Shown here piece after piece: positions 7,926-17,900 of a stretch of 64,000 nt of DNA (position 1 is the stretch's first letter; each line of letters begins with the position of its first letter). This DNA is from Streptomyces sp. NBC_00425. GTDB lineage: Bacteria > Actinomycetota > Actinomycetes > Streptomycetales > Streptomycetaceae. The stretch covers positions 1,116,001 through 1,180,000 of the forward strand of contig NZ_CP107928.1 of NCBI RefSeq assembly GCF_036030735.1, read 5' to 3'. The notes under the pieces were generated by a model. It had not been told where the DNA came from, made no database searches, and saw nothing but the letters and a program-made list of their open reading frames with translations. The translations under genes and the position numbers were made by a program.

Positions 7926-10085
7926 CTACCTCCCGGGGGGTTCGGCCGGCGGTGGCGTCGTGGGCAGCCACACGCGCATCGTCGAGGGGCCTCGGTTCGC
8001 CCAGGAGTGGTAGGGCACGAGAACGATGTCGGCACGTTCTCCGACCGGCGCGGCGGCCTCGTCGAGCGGCGCGTACGGCCACCGGGTGTCGGCGTCCGGC
8101 CCGGCCCGTCCATCCGCGTTCGTATCCGTCTTCGTATCTGTATTCGTATAGGCATCCGTATCCGCGTCTGTTCCCGTGTCTGTTTCGCCGCCTGTTTCGC
8201 CGCCTGTTTCTCCGTCTGTTTCTCCGTCTGTTTCTCCGTCTGTTTCTCCGTCTGTTTCTGCGGCGGGATCGGTGGACTCACCGGGGGTCCCGGACTCCGC
8301 CGTTCGCGCGTCCGGCGCCGCGACCAGTGCGCCCGACGCCACGACGCTGCCGTCCGGCCCGTCCTGCGGCTGGACGGACGGGTTCACCCGGACGGCGTCG
8401 ACCTCGTGGCCCGGCGGGAGGTCGACGGACTCGGCGCAGTAGACGAGCGGCCCGCGCTGGACGGCGACGGTGCCGCGTACGGCGTCGATGCGGGGGTCGG
8501 GGGCGATCCAGCGCGGGGCCACGGGCAGCTCCAGCCGTATCTCGTCGCCGGGCCGGAAGCGCCGGGTGACGGCGACCGTGCCCGGCGAGACAGCGCGGCC
8601 CACCCCGTCCGGGTCGACCAGTCGGGCGTCGGCGCCCGTGGCCCAGGCGGGCACCCGGAGCGACAGGGTCCAGGGGTGCTCCGGCGACCGGTCGATCCGT
8701 ACGCTCACGCTGGCGCCGGTCGGGTAGTCGGTGCGCACCCGCAGGGCGACGTTCCGGCCGCCGGCGAGGGAGGTGGCGAGCTCGGCGTCGGCGTACTGGT
8801 GCAGTTGCACGCCGTCGTCGTCGGCCGTCGCCAGGTAGGCGGGCAGCAGGGCAAGGGTCCGCGCCACGTTGGTCGGGCAGCAGGACACCGCGAACCAGGG
8901 GGCGCGCAGGCCCGAATCTGCGCGCGGGCTCTGCTCGTCGGCGGCGGACGTCGTCCCACGGCGGCGCCGGTGCAGGGTGTTGGCGTAGAAGAAGGTCCGG
9001 CCGTCCTCGGACGGGGAGGTCGCGACCACGTTGAACAGGGTCCGCTCGGCGAGGTCGGCGTAGCGCGGTTCACCGGTGGCCAGCAGCAGCCGCCAGCTGA
9101 GCATCACGGAGGCCACGGCCGCGCAGGTCTCGGAGTAGGCGCGGTCGGGGGGCAGGACGAAGTCGTCGCCGAAGGACTCGTCCCGGTGGTGGGATCCCAT
9201 GCCGCCGGTCAGGTAGGTGCGCCGGGCGACGGCGGTCTCCCACTGCCGGACGACCGCGGCGAGCAGCGCGTCGTCCCCGGTCTCCACCGCCACGTCCACG
9301 GCGCCGGCCGCGAGGTAGAGGGCGCGTACGGCGTGGCCGCGCAGCGTGGTGGCCTCCCGGACGGGCACGTCGTCCTGGTAGTAGGCGCGGCCGAACTCGG
9401 ACTCGGCGAGGGTGTGCCGGCCGCGGCGGTCGACGAAGAGCGCGGCCTGGTCGAGGTAGCGCTGCTCGCCGGTCGTCCGGGCCAGTTCCACCAGGGCCGT
9501 CTCGATCTCCGGGTGCCCGCAGACGCGTTCGATGCCACCAGGGCCGAAGGCCGCGCACACGTGGTCGGCGGCGCGCCGGGCGATCTTCGCCAGTTCGCCC
9601 TCGCCGCGGGCCCGCATCTGGGCCACGCCCGCCTGGATCAGATGCCCGTAGCAGTACAGCTCGTGGCCCCATTCGAGGTCGCTGTACCGGGGCTGTTGCC
9701 CGGGGCGGCCGAAGGCGGTGTTGAGGTAGCCGTCCGGTTCCTGGGCGGGAGCGATGGTGTCGGTGAGTGCGGCGATCTGCGCGTCGAGCGCGGCGCCGGA
9801 GCCGTGGCGGGCCTCCCAGGCCATGGCCTCGATCAGTTTGTAGACGTCGGAGTCGGCGAACTCGCGGCCACGCCGGTCCCGGTGGATCCGGCCCTCCACC
9901 GCGGCGCGGAAGTTGCCCGTCCAGCCGACGCGTTCCATCCAGTCGCGGCAGTGGTCGAGTGTCGCGGTCGCGTTGACCTGTCGGCGCAGGGCCCAGAAGC
10001 CCCCGGTGATGGTGACCTCGTCGAGACCCAGCGGCCGCAGCAGCCCCCGGCTCGGCGCCACCGGCAGGACGGCTGACCCCGTCAT
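7926..10085 (-). CDS. Cytoplasmic beta-L-arabinofuranosidase, GH127 (HypBA1-like)
   Basis: A 719-residue DUF1680 protein without a signal peptide. Glu319 and Cys321 (YSETCAAV) and Cys402-Cys403 (SCCPTNVART) match the catalytic zinc-thiolate set of bifidobacterial HypBA1, with nearly the same spacing. HypBA1 cleaves beta-1,2-linked arabinobiose to L-arabinose inside the cell. The adjacent importer fits uptake of short arabinosides. ATG at 10085 is preferred over GTG at 10097 because GAGGGAGA precedes it. Near residues 608-660, in the C-terminal beta domain, there is an odd Glu-Thr-Asp-Gly repeat followed by alternating Thr-Asp, encoded by a DNA tandem repeat. Both sides of it keep conserved sequence. 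Confidence 0.85.
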   Translation of the reverse strand: MTGSAVLPVAPSRGLLRPLGLDEVTITGGFWALRRQVNATATLDHCRDWMERVGWTGNFRAAVEGRIHRDRRGREFADSDVYKLIEAMAWEARHGSGAALDAQIAALTDTIAPAQEPDGYLNTAFGRPGQQPRYSDLEWGHELYCYGHLIQAGVAQMRARGEGELAKIARRAADHVCAAFGPGGIERVCGHPEIETALVELARTTGEQRYLDQAALFVDRRGRHTLAESEFGRAYYQDDVPVREATTLRGHAVRALYLAAGAVDVAVETGDDALLAAVVRQWETAVARRTYLTGGMGSHHRDESFGDDFVLPPDRAYSETCAAVASVMLSWRLLLATGEPRYADLAERTLFNVVATSPSEDGRTFFYANTLHRRRRGTTSAADEQSPRADSGLRAPWFAVSCCPTNVARTLALLPAYLATADDDGVQLHQYADAELATSLAGGRNVALRVRTDYPTGASVSVRIDRSPEHPWTLSLRVPAWATGADARLVDPDGVGRAVSPGTVAVTRRFRPGDEIRLELPVAPRWIAPDPRIDAVRGTVAVQRGPLVYCAESVDLPPGHEVDAVRVNPSVQPQDGPDGSVVASGALVAAPDARTAESGTPGESTDPAAETDGETDGETDGETDGETGGETGGETDTGTDADTDAYTNTDTKTDTNADGRAGPDADTRWPYAPLDEAAAPVGERADIVLVPYHSWANRGPSTMRVWLPTTPPPAEPPGR
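8105..8262. repeat. In-gene 12-bp tandem repeat and flanking low-complexity tract
   Basis: About seven 12-base copies (8179-8262) encode ETDG/ETGG on the minus strand. They are followed, toward the C terminus, by a Thr-Asp-rich tract (8105-8178). The unit keeps the reading frame, so copy number can vary without truncating the GH127 enzyme. Confidence 0.9.
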
Positions 10086-10206
10086 GTTCTCCCTCACCAG
10101 TTCATGCCTTCGGTTCGTCCTCTCGGTTGCCCGTCAAGGGTGTTCAGGTGGTCGTCGGTCCCGGTGGGTCCGGCCTCGGCGGCGGTCCGGCCGGTCGCGC
10201 GGCGCC

Positions 10207-11061
10207 TCAGCCCTTGAGCGCGCCCGACATGAAGCCCCGTACGTAGTGCCGTTGCAGCAGCAGGAAGAGGAGGAGGCAGGGCACGGCGAGAACCACCACC
10301 CCGGCCTCGGTCGCGCCGTAGTCGACGGCGCCCATGCTCTGCTGCCGCAGGTTCGCGACGGCGAGCGGCAGGGGGGCCTTGCGGCTGTCGGAGATGAGGA
10401 TCAGCGGAGCGATGAAGTCGTTCCAGGCCGCGAGGAAGGCGAAGAGACCCACGGTGATCAGTCCCGGCCGCACCGCCGGAAGCAGGACCCGGCGCAGGGC
10501 GCCCGCGGTGCCGCAGCCGTCGACGAGGGCCGACTCCTCCAGTTCGCGCGGCACCGCCTCGAAGGAGATCCGCATCATGAAGGTGGCGAACGGCAGTTGG
10601 AACATCGCCAGCACCAGACTCAGCCCGAGCAGCGAGTTCTGCAGATGGAGCCTGCCGAGCAGCACGTACAGCGGGATGAGCAGGGTGGCGTAGGGGACCA
10701 TGAGGATCGCCAGGGTCAGCAGGAACAGCAGGTTCTTGCCGGGGAACTCGAAGCGTGCGAAGGCGTAGCCGCCGAGCAGCGAGACCCCGAGGGTCAGGGC
10801 GACGGTGAGCACGGAGACGAGGGTGCTGTTGCCGAGGTAGCGCCACAGCCCGGCGTCGTAGTCGAGCAGTGTGCGGTAGTTGCCGAGGCCGTGGCCGGAC
10901 TCCTGCGCGGTGCCGGGCTGGGCGCTGACCGAGGCCCAGGCGTTCCACAGCAGCGGGAAGAGGAAGATGACGGCCAGTCCTGCGGCGGCGACGTAGTGGG
11001 GCGTCCGGCCGAGGGCTCGGGTGAGCACCGGGGTGTCCCTTCTCCAGGAGGCGGGGGTCAT
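10207..11061 (-). CDS. Sugar ABC transporter permease, MalG/CUT1 type
   Basis: A 284-residue inner-membrane protein with about six hydrophobic segments. The EAA loop, ELEESALVDGCGTAGALRRV, precedes the last two membrane segments and contacts the ATPase. Homology is to MalG/UgpE permeases of the CUT1 family. The ATG at 11061 overlaps the stop of the upstream permease by four bases, implying coupled translation. No ATPase is in this operon; Streptomyces commonly use a shared MsiK ATPase for such importers. Given the flanking GH127 enzymes, the likely cargo is a short arabinoside. That cargo is inferred. Confidence 0.88.
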   Translation of the reverse strand: MTPASWRRDTPVLTRALGRTPHYVAAAGLAVIFLFPLLWNAWASVSAQPGTAQESGHGLGNYRTLLDYDAGLWRYLGNSTLVSVLTVALTLGVSLLGGYAFARFEFPGKNLLFLLTLAILMVPYATLLIPLYVLLGRLHLQNSLLGLSLVLAMFQLPFATFMMRISFEAVPRELEESALVDGCGTAGALRRVLLPAVRPGLITVGLFAFLAAWNDFIAPLILISDSRKAPLPLAVANLRQQSMGAVDYGATEAGVVVLAVPCLLLFLLLQRHYVRGFMSGALKG

Positions 11062-12020
11062 GACTCGTCGGAGCGGCGCAGACCGCGGAACTGCACGGCG
11101 TTCAGCAGCAGCAGCGCGCCCAGCACGAGGATCGACAGGGCGGCCGCGGTGCCGAGGTTCAGCCGCTGGAACGCCTCGCGGTAGATGAGCTGCACGACGG
11201 TGACGGTGCTGTTGTCGGGTCCGCCCTTGGTGAGGACGAAGAACTGGTCGAAGGCCAGCAGTGAGCCGGTGACGCAGAGCAGCAGGGACAGGGCGAGCGA
11301 CGGACGCAGCAGCGGCAGGGTGATGGAGCGGAAGATCTGGCCGCGGCTCGCGCCGTCCATCCGGGCGGCCTCGTACACCTCGTGCGGGATGCGCTGCAGG
11401 CCGACGAGGAGGATCAGCATGTAGAAGCCGGCGAACTTCCAGACGACGAGGAAGACCGTCGACAGCAGGGCGGAGGTCGGGGTGCCGAGGAAGGACACCG
11501 GGCCGTCGACGAGGCCGAGGTGTTCGAGGATGCTGCTGAGCGGTCCGGTGGTGGGGCTGTACAGGCCCCAGAAGAGCAGCGAGGCCGAGGCCAGGCCGAC
11601 GGCTCCCGGCAGGAAGTAGACCGTGCGGAAGAAGCCGGCGCCGGGGCGGGACTCCTGGACGAGCAGGGCGAGCAGCAGGGCCAGGCCCAGGAGGACGACG
11701 GTGACGACCGCCGTGTAGAGGAGGGTGAAGCGGACGGCGGGCCAGAACAGCGGGCTGTCCATGACGTCGGTGTAGTTCTCGGGGGCGTTGGCCCCCTGGT
11801 CCCCCGCGAGCAGCGGCCAGTCGTCGAGGGACATCTGTCCGACCAGCAGCAGGGGCAGCAGGAAGAAGACGATGACGAAGACGGCCGTGGGGGCGGCGTA
11901 CGCGAGGCCCTGGATCCTCCGGGAATGCCGGCGCGGGGCGGTGGTGCGGGGGCGGCGGGCGGGACGCTGCGTCGGGGGCGGCTGCTCGGCGGTCGCCCGG
12001 TCGGGCGCCTTGACCTGCAT
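11058..12020 (-). CDS. Sugar ABC transporter permease, MalF/CUT1 type
   Basis: A 320-residue permease with a basic cytoplasmic N terminus (residues 1-35), then about six membrane segments beginning LAYAAPTAVFVIVFFLLPLL. The EAA loop is EVYEAARMDGASRGQIFRSI. It pairs with the overlapping downstream permease to form the channel. ATG at 12020 follows GAGGAG. Upstream, between it and the binding-protein gene, are five perfect 26-base repeats, which may lower expression of the permeases relative to the binding protein. It belongs to the LacI-controlled minus-strand operon. Confidence 0.9.
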   Translation of the reverse strand: MQVKAPDRATAEQPPPTQRPARRPRTTAPRRHSRRIQGLAYAAPTAVFVIVFFLLPLLLVGQMSLDDWPLLAGDQGANAPENYTDVMDSPLFWPAVRFTLLYTAVVTVVLLGLALLLALLVQESRPGAGFFRTVYFLPGAVGLASASLLFWGLYSPTTGPLSSILEHLGLVDGPVSFLGTPTSALLSTVFLVVWKFAGFYMLILLVGLQRIPHEVYEAARMDGASRGQIFRSITLPLLRPSLALSLLLCVTGSLLAFDQFFVLTKGGPDNSTVTVVQLIYREAFQRLNLGTAAALSILVLGALLLLNAVQFRGLRRSDES

Positions 12021-12084
12021 GGCTCTCCTCTGCCGTGTGCGGTGGGGAGGGGTCGTGCGGGAGCACGGCGTCCGGCCGCGTTTC

Positions 12085-12257
12085 CATGCCGTGCGCCCGC
12101 GTCGTACGTCGGTGCCGTGCGCCCTCGTCGTGCGTCGGTGCCGTGCGCCCTCGTCGTGCGTCGGTGCCGTGCGCCCTCGTCGTGCGTCGGTGCCGTGCGC
12201 CCTCGTCGTGCGTCGGTGCCGTGCGCCCTCGTCGTGCGTCGGTGCCGTGCGCCCTCG
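12085..12257. repeat. 26-bp tandem repeat between binding protein and permease genes
   Basis: Five perfect copies run 12111-12240, with a degenerate copy at 12085-12110 and a partial one at 12241-12257. They fill most of the 265-base gap between the binding-protein stop and the first permease. The copies are contiguous with no spacers, so this is not a CRISPR array. 26 bases is not a multiple of three, so the tract is non-coding. Confidence 0.95.
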
Positions 12258-12285
12258 CGTGCCGTGCCGTGCGAGGTCGTGCGGG

Positions 12286-13599
12286 TCAGTCGGCCAGGGA
12301 GGCGGTGACGGCCTTGTTGTCCTTCTCGAGCGACGCCCCGTCGCCGAAGACCGCGTCGCGCATCAGGGACAGCCAGGGCCCGTTGGGGTCGTTGAAGGTC
12401 TGTCCGAACTTCAGGGCGTACGGGGTGCGGCCGTCCGCGACCAGTTGGTTGACGGCTACCAGACGGGGGTCGGCGGCGGAGTACTTGTTGGCGGCGAGGT
12501 CGGTGCGGGCCACGACGTCCTTGTGTGCGGCGACCACGTTCACCTGGGCGTCGTCGCCCAGTGACCATGCGAGGAAGTTCCAGGCCTGGTCGACCTTCTT
12601 GCTGGTGGCCGAGACGCCGACGGCGTCGCCGCCGACGAAGGTGGACCTGCCGCCGTCGGGTCCGGGGATGGGAGCGACGCCGAGGTCGAGGTTCTTGGGC
12701 ATCAGGCCCAGCGTGGTCGACGGCATGGGCATGACCCCGACCTTGCCCTTGGGGAAGACGCCGGTCCAGGTGGCGCCGGTCTCGTCGCGCGCGCCGGGGG
12801 CCACGATGTCGTCCTTCACCCATCCGCGGTAGGTGTCGTAGACCTTCTTCGCGGTGGCGGAGTCGAGGTTCGCCCCGGTGCCCTCCTTGTTCAGCACCTC
12901 CGCTCCCCCGGCCCAGATGGACGGCCACCAGGTGAAGACGCCGCAGCCGCCGCAGTTGCCGCCGAAGAAGGTGCCGTCGACTCCGTTGCCCAGCGCGTCG
13001 ACGGCCCGGGCCTGCCGGTCCCAGTCGGCGAGGGTGGCGGGCGGCTTCTCGGGGTCGAGCTTGGCCTTGCGGTAGAGGTCCTTGTTGTAGAAGAGCACCG
13101 ACAGGTCCAGCGTGTGCGGGACGACGTACTTCCTGCCCTTGTACGTGCCGGCCTTGATGTGCGACTGGGCCAGGCTCGCGGCGAAGGGCAGGGCGTCGAT
13201 GCGTTGGGTGAGGTCGGCGAAGAGCCGGCTGGTGGTGTAGTTCGGCACGAACACCACATCGGAGGCGAAGAGGTCGGGGAGGTCGTGGGAACCTGCCGCC
13301 GCGCCCACCTTGGCCTGGTAGTCGTCGGTGGGGACGACGGTCAGCTCGATCTTGTTCTTGTGACTGGCGTTGTAGGCCTTGACCAGGGCCTCGCTCTGCG
13401 GCCGGGTGGCCGCCCGCGTCCACATCGTCAGCGTGGCGCCGTCGTCGACGCCCTTGGCGTCGGCCGTCCGGCCGGATCCGCCGGCAGAATCGCCGTCCCC
13501 CGATCCGCAGGCCGTGATGAGGCTCGCAGCGGCGAGGAACGCGACGGCGCCGACGGCGAGTCTGCGAACGGGTCCACGTGGTCCGGTCGTGCTCCCCAT
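12286..13599 (-). CDS. Sugar-binding lipoprotein of ABC importer (arabinoside locus)
   Basis: A 437-residue solute-binding protein of the CUT1 family. The lipoprotein signal ends in SLITACGSG, with Cys31 as the lipidated residue, so it is anchored on the outer face of the membrane. The mature protein has the typical two-lobed pattern (DGATLTMWTRA near the start, FFGGNCGGCGVFTWWPSIW in the middle). The Cys pair in that segment is unusual and may form a disulfide. ATG at 13599 follows AGGGGGATCGTC. It is first in a minus-strand operon with two permeases and two DUF1680 enzymes. Its promoter carries a palindrome likely read by the divergent LacI regulator. Confidence 0.9.
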   Translation of the reverse strand: MGSTTGPRGPVRRLAVGAVAFLAAASLITACGSGDGDSAGGSGRTADAKGVDDGATLTMWTRAATRPQSEALVKAYNASHKNKIELTVVPTDDYQAKVGAAAGSHDLPDLFASDVVFVPNYTTSRLFADLTQRIDALPFAASLAQSHIKAGTYKGRKYVVPHTLDLSVLFYNKDLYRKAKLDPEKPPATLADWDRQARAVDALGNGVDGTFFGGNCGGCGVFTWWPSIWAGGAEVLNKEGTGANLDSATAKKVYDTYRGWVKDDIVAPGARDETGATWTGVFPKGKVGVMPMPSTTLGLMPKNLDLGVAPIPGPDGGRSTFVGGDAVGVSATSKKVDQAWNFLAWSLGDDAQVNVVAAHKDVVARTDLAANKYSAADPRLVAVNQLVADGRTPYALKFGQTFNDPNGPWLSLMRDAVFGDGASLEKDNKAVTASLAD

Positions 13600-13646
13600 G
13601 ACGATCCCCCTAGTGTGGGCTCTTCGAACGGAAAGGAACCGAAAAG

Positions 13647-13684
13647 GCTTTCTGAAAGCTAGGACCCGGCTGACAGCCCGTCAA
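13647..13684 (-). promoter_or_regulatory. Promoter with overlapping LacI-type operator for the arabinoside operon
   Basis: On the minus strand, TTGACG (13679-13684) and TAGCTT (13656-13661) are 17 bases apart, a near-consensus vegetative promoter. The palindrome GCTTTCTGAAAGC (13647-13659) overlaps the -10 box, so a bound repressor would block polymerase. The adjacent divergent LacI gene is the obvious candidate regulator. Confidence 0.7.
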
Positions 13685-13803
13685 TCCCCCTGCAGCAAGC
13701 GGTATTGAGAGCTCCGCCGAAACCTGTGAAATCGCCTGGGCCGGGCCACGGCCGAAACAACTCGCGTACGGTTTACTCACGCGCCGCGCGACAGGAGATC
13801 CCC

Positions 13804-14832
13804 ATGACACCGGCCCCCGGCACCTCTCGTTCGCACCCCGCCACGCTCAGCGACGTCGCCCGGCTGGCCGGCGTGTCCATCGCCACCGCGTCCAAGGCGC
13901 TCAACGGCCGCAGCCAGGTGCGCGCCGAGACCCGGCAGCGGGTGATCGAGGCCGCCGAACGGCTGGCCTTCCGGCCCAACCAGCTGGCCCGCGGACTGCT
14001 CGTGGGACGGTCGGGCACCGTGGGTCTGCTCACCAGCGACCTCGAGGGCCGTTTCAGCATCCCGATCCTGATGGGCGCGGAGGACGCGTTCGGGGCGGGC
14101 GAGGTCGCCGTGTTCCTGTGCGACGCCCGTGGCGACGCGATCCGTGAACAGCACCATGTCCGGGCTCTGCTGGGGCGCCGCGTCGACGGCCTCATCGTGG
14201 TGGGCAGCCGGACCGACCCGCGCCCGTCGCTGGGACGCGAGCTGCCCGTGCCCGTCGTCTACGCCTACGCGCCGTCGGACGATCCGGCGGATCTGTCCAT
14301 CGTCCCGGACAGCGTCGACGCCGGCCGGATCGCAGTGGAACACCTGCTGGCCTGCGGGCGGAGCCGGATCGCGCACATCACCGGCGACCCCGGGTACCTC
14401 GCGGCCCGGGAGCGGGCCGAGGGCGCCGGGGCCGCGCTGGCCGCCGCCGGCCTCGCCCCGGTCGGCGAACCGCGGTTCGGCGCCTGGTCGGAGGGCTGGG
14501 GCCGGGCGGCCACCGCGCTGCTGCTGGACCGGCATCCGGATCTCGACGCCGTGCTGTGCGGCAGCGACCAGATAGCCCGCGGCGTCATGGACGTCCTGCG
14601 GGAGCGCGGCCACCGGGTGCCGGAGGACGTGGCGGTGATGGGCTTCGACAACTGGCAGGTCCTGACCGCCTCTTCGCGCCCGCCGCTGACCAGCGTCGAC
14701 ATGAACCTGGAACAGGTGGGGCGGGCGGCCGCACACGCCTTGTTCCTCGCGATCGGCGGGGCGCAGCGCTCGGGGATGGAGACGGTGCGCGGCCGGGTGG
14801 TCATCCGGGAGTCGACGGCGCCGCTGTCCTGA
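13804..14832 (+). CDS. LacI-family transcriptional regulator of the arabinoside locus
   Basis: A 342-residue LacI/GalR protein. The DNA-binding helices are TLSDVARLAGVSIATASKAL (residues 14-33). The rest is a periplasmic-binding-protein-like sensor ending with VMGFDNWQVLTASSRPPLTS and ending in a typical STAPL tail. ATG at 13804 follows AGGAGATCCCC. It lies between two divergent sets of arabinoside genes. Operator-like palindromes occur in both flanking promoters, so it probably represses both arms until an arabinose-containing sugar is sensed. The ligand is not evident from sequence. Confidence 0.88.
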   Translation: MTPAPGTSRSHPATLSDVARLAGVSIATASKALNGRSQVRAETRQRVIEAAERLAFRPNQLARGLLVGRSGTVGLLTSDLEGRFSIPILMGAEDAFGAGEVAVFLCDARGDAIREQHHVRALLGRRVDGLIVVGSRTDPRPSLGRELPVPVVYAYAPSDDPADLSIVPDSVDAGRIAVEHLLACGRSRIAHITGDPGYLAARERAEGAGAALAAAGLAPVGEPRFGAWSEGWGRAATALLLDRHPDLDAVLCGSDQIARGVMDVLRERGHRVPEDVAVMGFDNWQVLTASSRPPLTSVDMNLEQVGRAAAHALFLAIGGAQRSGMETVRGRVVIRESTAPLS

Positions 14833-14874
14833 GCCTCGCTCCCCGGGGCCCTGAGCGCCGGTGAACTCGCGCTG

Positions 14875-14915
14875 AAGCGCTTTCCCTTGACAGGGCATCA
14901 GGTCGCTCCTACGTT
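14875..14915 (+). promoter_or_regulatory. Promoter and LacI-type operator for the secreted hydrolase genes
   Basis: TTGACA (14887-14892) and TACGTT (14910-14915) are 17 bases apart. The palindrome AAGCGCTT (14875-14882) abuts the -35 box, and a second half-symmetric element, GCGAAAACCTTTTAGG, begins just after the -10 box. The same AAGCGCTT core recurs at 27920 in front of a DUF6807 gene. Confidence 0.65.
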
Positions 14916-14995
14916 GCGAAAACCTTTTAGGTGAGTTTCCTCGCACGTATGTCAGGCGCATGACACCTCGATACCGCCAACCGGAGAGGGAGCCC

Positions 14996-17900
14996 ATGAA
15001 GCGCCTCCTCGTCGCCCTCGTGCTCATCCTGTGTTCCGTCTGTTCCGTCAGCCCGGCCTCCGCCGCGCAGACCATCGGGTTCCCCGTCTTCAACGGGCCC
15101 GCGATCCCGGCACCGCCCGTCGCCTACACGCCCGGCGACATGATGCGCAGCATCTACGACGCCGAGAGTTCCGGCACCGACTTCTGGATGGACCGCCTGC
15201 TCGCCCGCTCCGGCGACGACCCGGCGGGACCCTGGCTGATGAGCCGGGGGCGGGCACTCTTCATGAAGACCCACAACCCCGCGGTCCTCGGGTTCGGCGG
15301 CCATGTCGCCTACTGGGAGAGCGTCAACGACAACAACGCCTACACCGTCGCGATCACCCCGGGCGCCTTCACCGAGCAGGTCTCCCAGCGCCGGCAGGTC
15401 CCGAGCCACTGGAGGAGCGTCCACACCAGCGGCTCGATCGCGGTCACCCAGACCAAGTTCATCACCGGGAACAACGTCGCCGTCACCAACCTGTCGATCA
15501 AGAACAACGGCGGCAGCTCCACCACCTTGCAGTTGCGGGCGACGTCGCCGTACGCCACCACGGGCAGCGGCAGCGAGCTGACCGGCCAGGTCAACGCCTA
15601 CAACAACCTCACCACCATCCGGCCGCGGCTCACCGGCGACGGATTCAGCGTCTCGGGCGGCGGCCTCAACCGGTCCGTCACCATCGGCGCCGGAGCCACG
15701 GTGACCGCCAAGCTCGTGATGGGCTTCGTCACCGACGAGATCCCCGAGTCGCTCACCGAGTACAACGCCTACGCGGGCTACAGCGACGCCACCGCGTTCG
15801 CCACCCACGTCAAGGCCTACAACCTGTGGTGGGCGAAGAACGTGCCCTACATCGACGTGCCCGAGCCCGCGATCAAGAAGAACATCTACTACCGCTGGTG
15901 GCTGATGCGCTTCAACAACCTCGACGCCGACATCCCCGGGCAGACCTTCCAGTTCCCGACGTCGACCGAGGGCGTCCTCGGGTACAACAACGCGATCGCG
16001 CTCACCCAGCCCATGCACATCGACGACCTCAAGTACCTGCGCGACCCGTCCTACGCCTACGGGGACTGGCTCAGCGTCGGCCAGACCTCCAAGGGCGGCC
16101 GCTTCCTCGACAACCCCGGCGACCCGGAGAACTGGTCCAACAGCTACACCCAGTTCATCGCCGAAGCCGCCTGGAAGAGCTACCAGATCCACGGAGGGCA
16201 GCCGGCCATCGCCGGCAACCTCGCCCGCTACGCCGAGGGCGACGTCAAGGGCCAGCTCGCCTACTACGACCACGACAACAACAAGCTGATCGAGTACGAC
16301 TGGGGCGCGCTCACCGGCAACGACGCCGACGCGGTCTCCTTCCACTGGAAGCCCGGCTCCATGGACCGCGCCGAGTCCGCCTACCAGTACAGCGGCGCGC
16401 TCGCCGCCGCCCAGGCCTACGAGGCGACCGGCAACACCGCCAAGGCCGCCGAGATGCGCACCCTCGCGACGCAGATCAAGGACGCCATCGTCAACGTCCT
16501 GTGGAACCCGGGCCGGCAGCTGTTCGAGCACCGGCTGAAGTCGACCAACGAGTGGGTCCCCTGGAAGGAGATCAACAACTACTACCCGTTCTCGGTCGGC
16601 GCCGTCCCCAACACGGCGACGTACAAGCAGGCCCTGCGCCTCTACGACGACCCCGCGCAGTACCCGGTGTTCCCCTTCTACACCGCCAACCAGGTCGACA
16701 AGAAGGCGGCGGCCGACGCCGGCAACCCCGGCTCCAACAACTTCTCCACCATCAACTCCACCGTGCAGTTCCGGCTGTACTCCTCCGTCCTGCGCAACTA
16801 CCCCAACTCGTGGATGAACGCCACGGACTACAAGAAGCTGCTGTACTGGAACACCTGGGCGCAGTACGTCGGCGGCAACACCCAGTGGCCCGACGCCAAC
16901 GAGTTCTGGGCCGACTGGAACGGCAGCGGCATCGACTACCGCTCGTGGATCCACCACAACATCCTGGGCAGCAGCAACTGGACGGTGATCGAGGACGTCG
17001 CGGGGCTGCGGCCGCGCAACGACGCCAAGGTGGAGGTCTCGCCGATCAACATCGGCTGGAGCCACTTCACCGTCAACAACCTCCGCTACCGCAACGCCGA
17101 CCTGTCGATCGTCTGGGACGACCCGGCCGACGGGGTGGTGCGCTATCCCGGCGTCCCCGAGGGTTACTCGATCTACGTCAACGGCACCCGGGCCGCCACC
17201 GTCAACTCACTCGTGCCCTTCACCTGGGACCCCGCCACCGGTGACGTCACCACGAGCGGCACGGTCACCCACCACACGGCCGTGTCCGGACTGCAGGCCC
17301 CCCAGCAGGTCGTGCAGAACAGCCCCCGCATGGTCGACATGCTCGCCAAGGCCGGCGTCGACCTCACCGCGGACCTGACCAACCTGGCCGCCGGGGCGAC
17401 GACCACCGCCTCCTACACCGGCTCCGGCAGCAACGTCTCCGGCGCGGTGGACGGCTATCCCACCAACGAACCCTTCTGGGGCGCCGGCGGGTCCCCCAAC
17501 AGTCAGGACTGGTACGAACTCAACTTCGGCACGGCCCGCACACTGAACGAGATGCGCCTGTACTTCAAGGACAGCCGCCCGGCCTCGGCCACCTACCGGG
17601 CGCCGTCCGCCTACGCCGTCCAGTACCACAACGGCAGTTCCTGGGTGAACGTGCCGGGGCAGAGCAAGAGTCCGGCAGCGCCACGGGCCAACTACAACCT
17701 GGTGCAGTTCCCGGCGGTCACCGCCCAGCGCGTGCGGATCCTGGCCACCAACGCCTCCGGTGCCAAGACCGGTCTCACCGAGGTCAAGGCGTACAACCGG
17801 GGCGGCGCCCAGCCACCCCAGCCACCGGCCAACCTGGCGACGTCCGCGACGCCCACCGCGTCGTACACCTCCCCCTGGGAAAGCGTCGCCGCCATCAACG

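Noticed and set aside
12111..12240. 26-bp repeats considered as a CRISPR array
   Set aside because: Copies are directly contiguous with no unique spacers and no cas genes are nearby.
14927..17065. 712-codon minus-strand open frame opposite the large secreted hydrolase
   Set aside because: Val/Gly/Asp-rich antisense product of a high-GC gene; the plus strand has signal peptide, domains and a ribosome-binding site.
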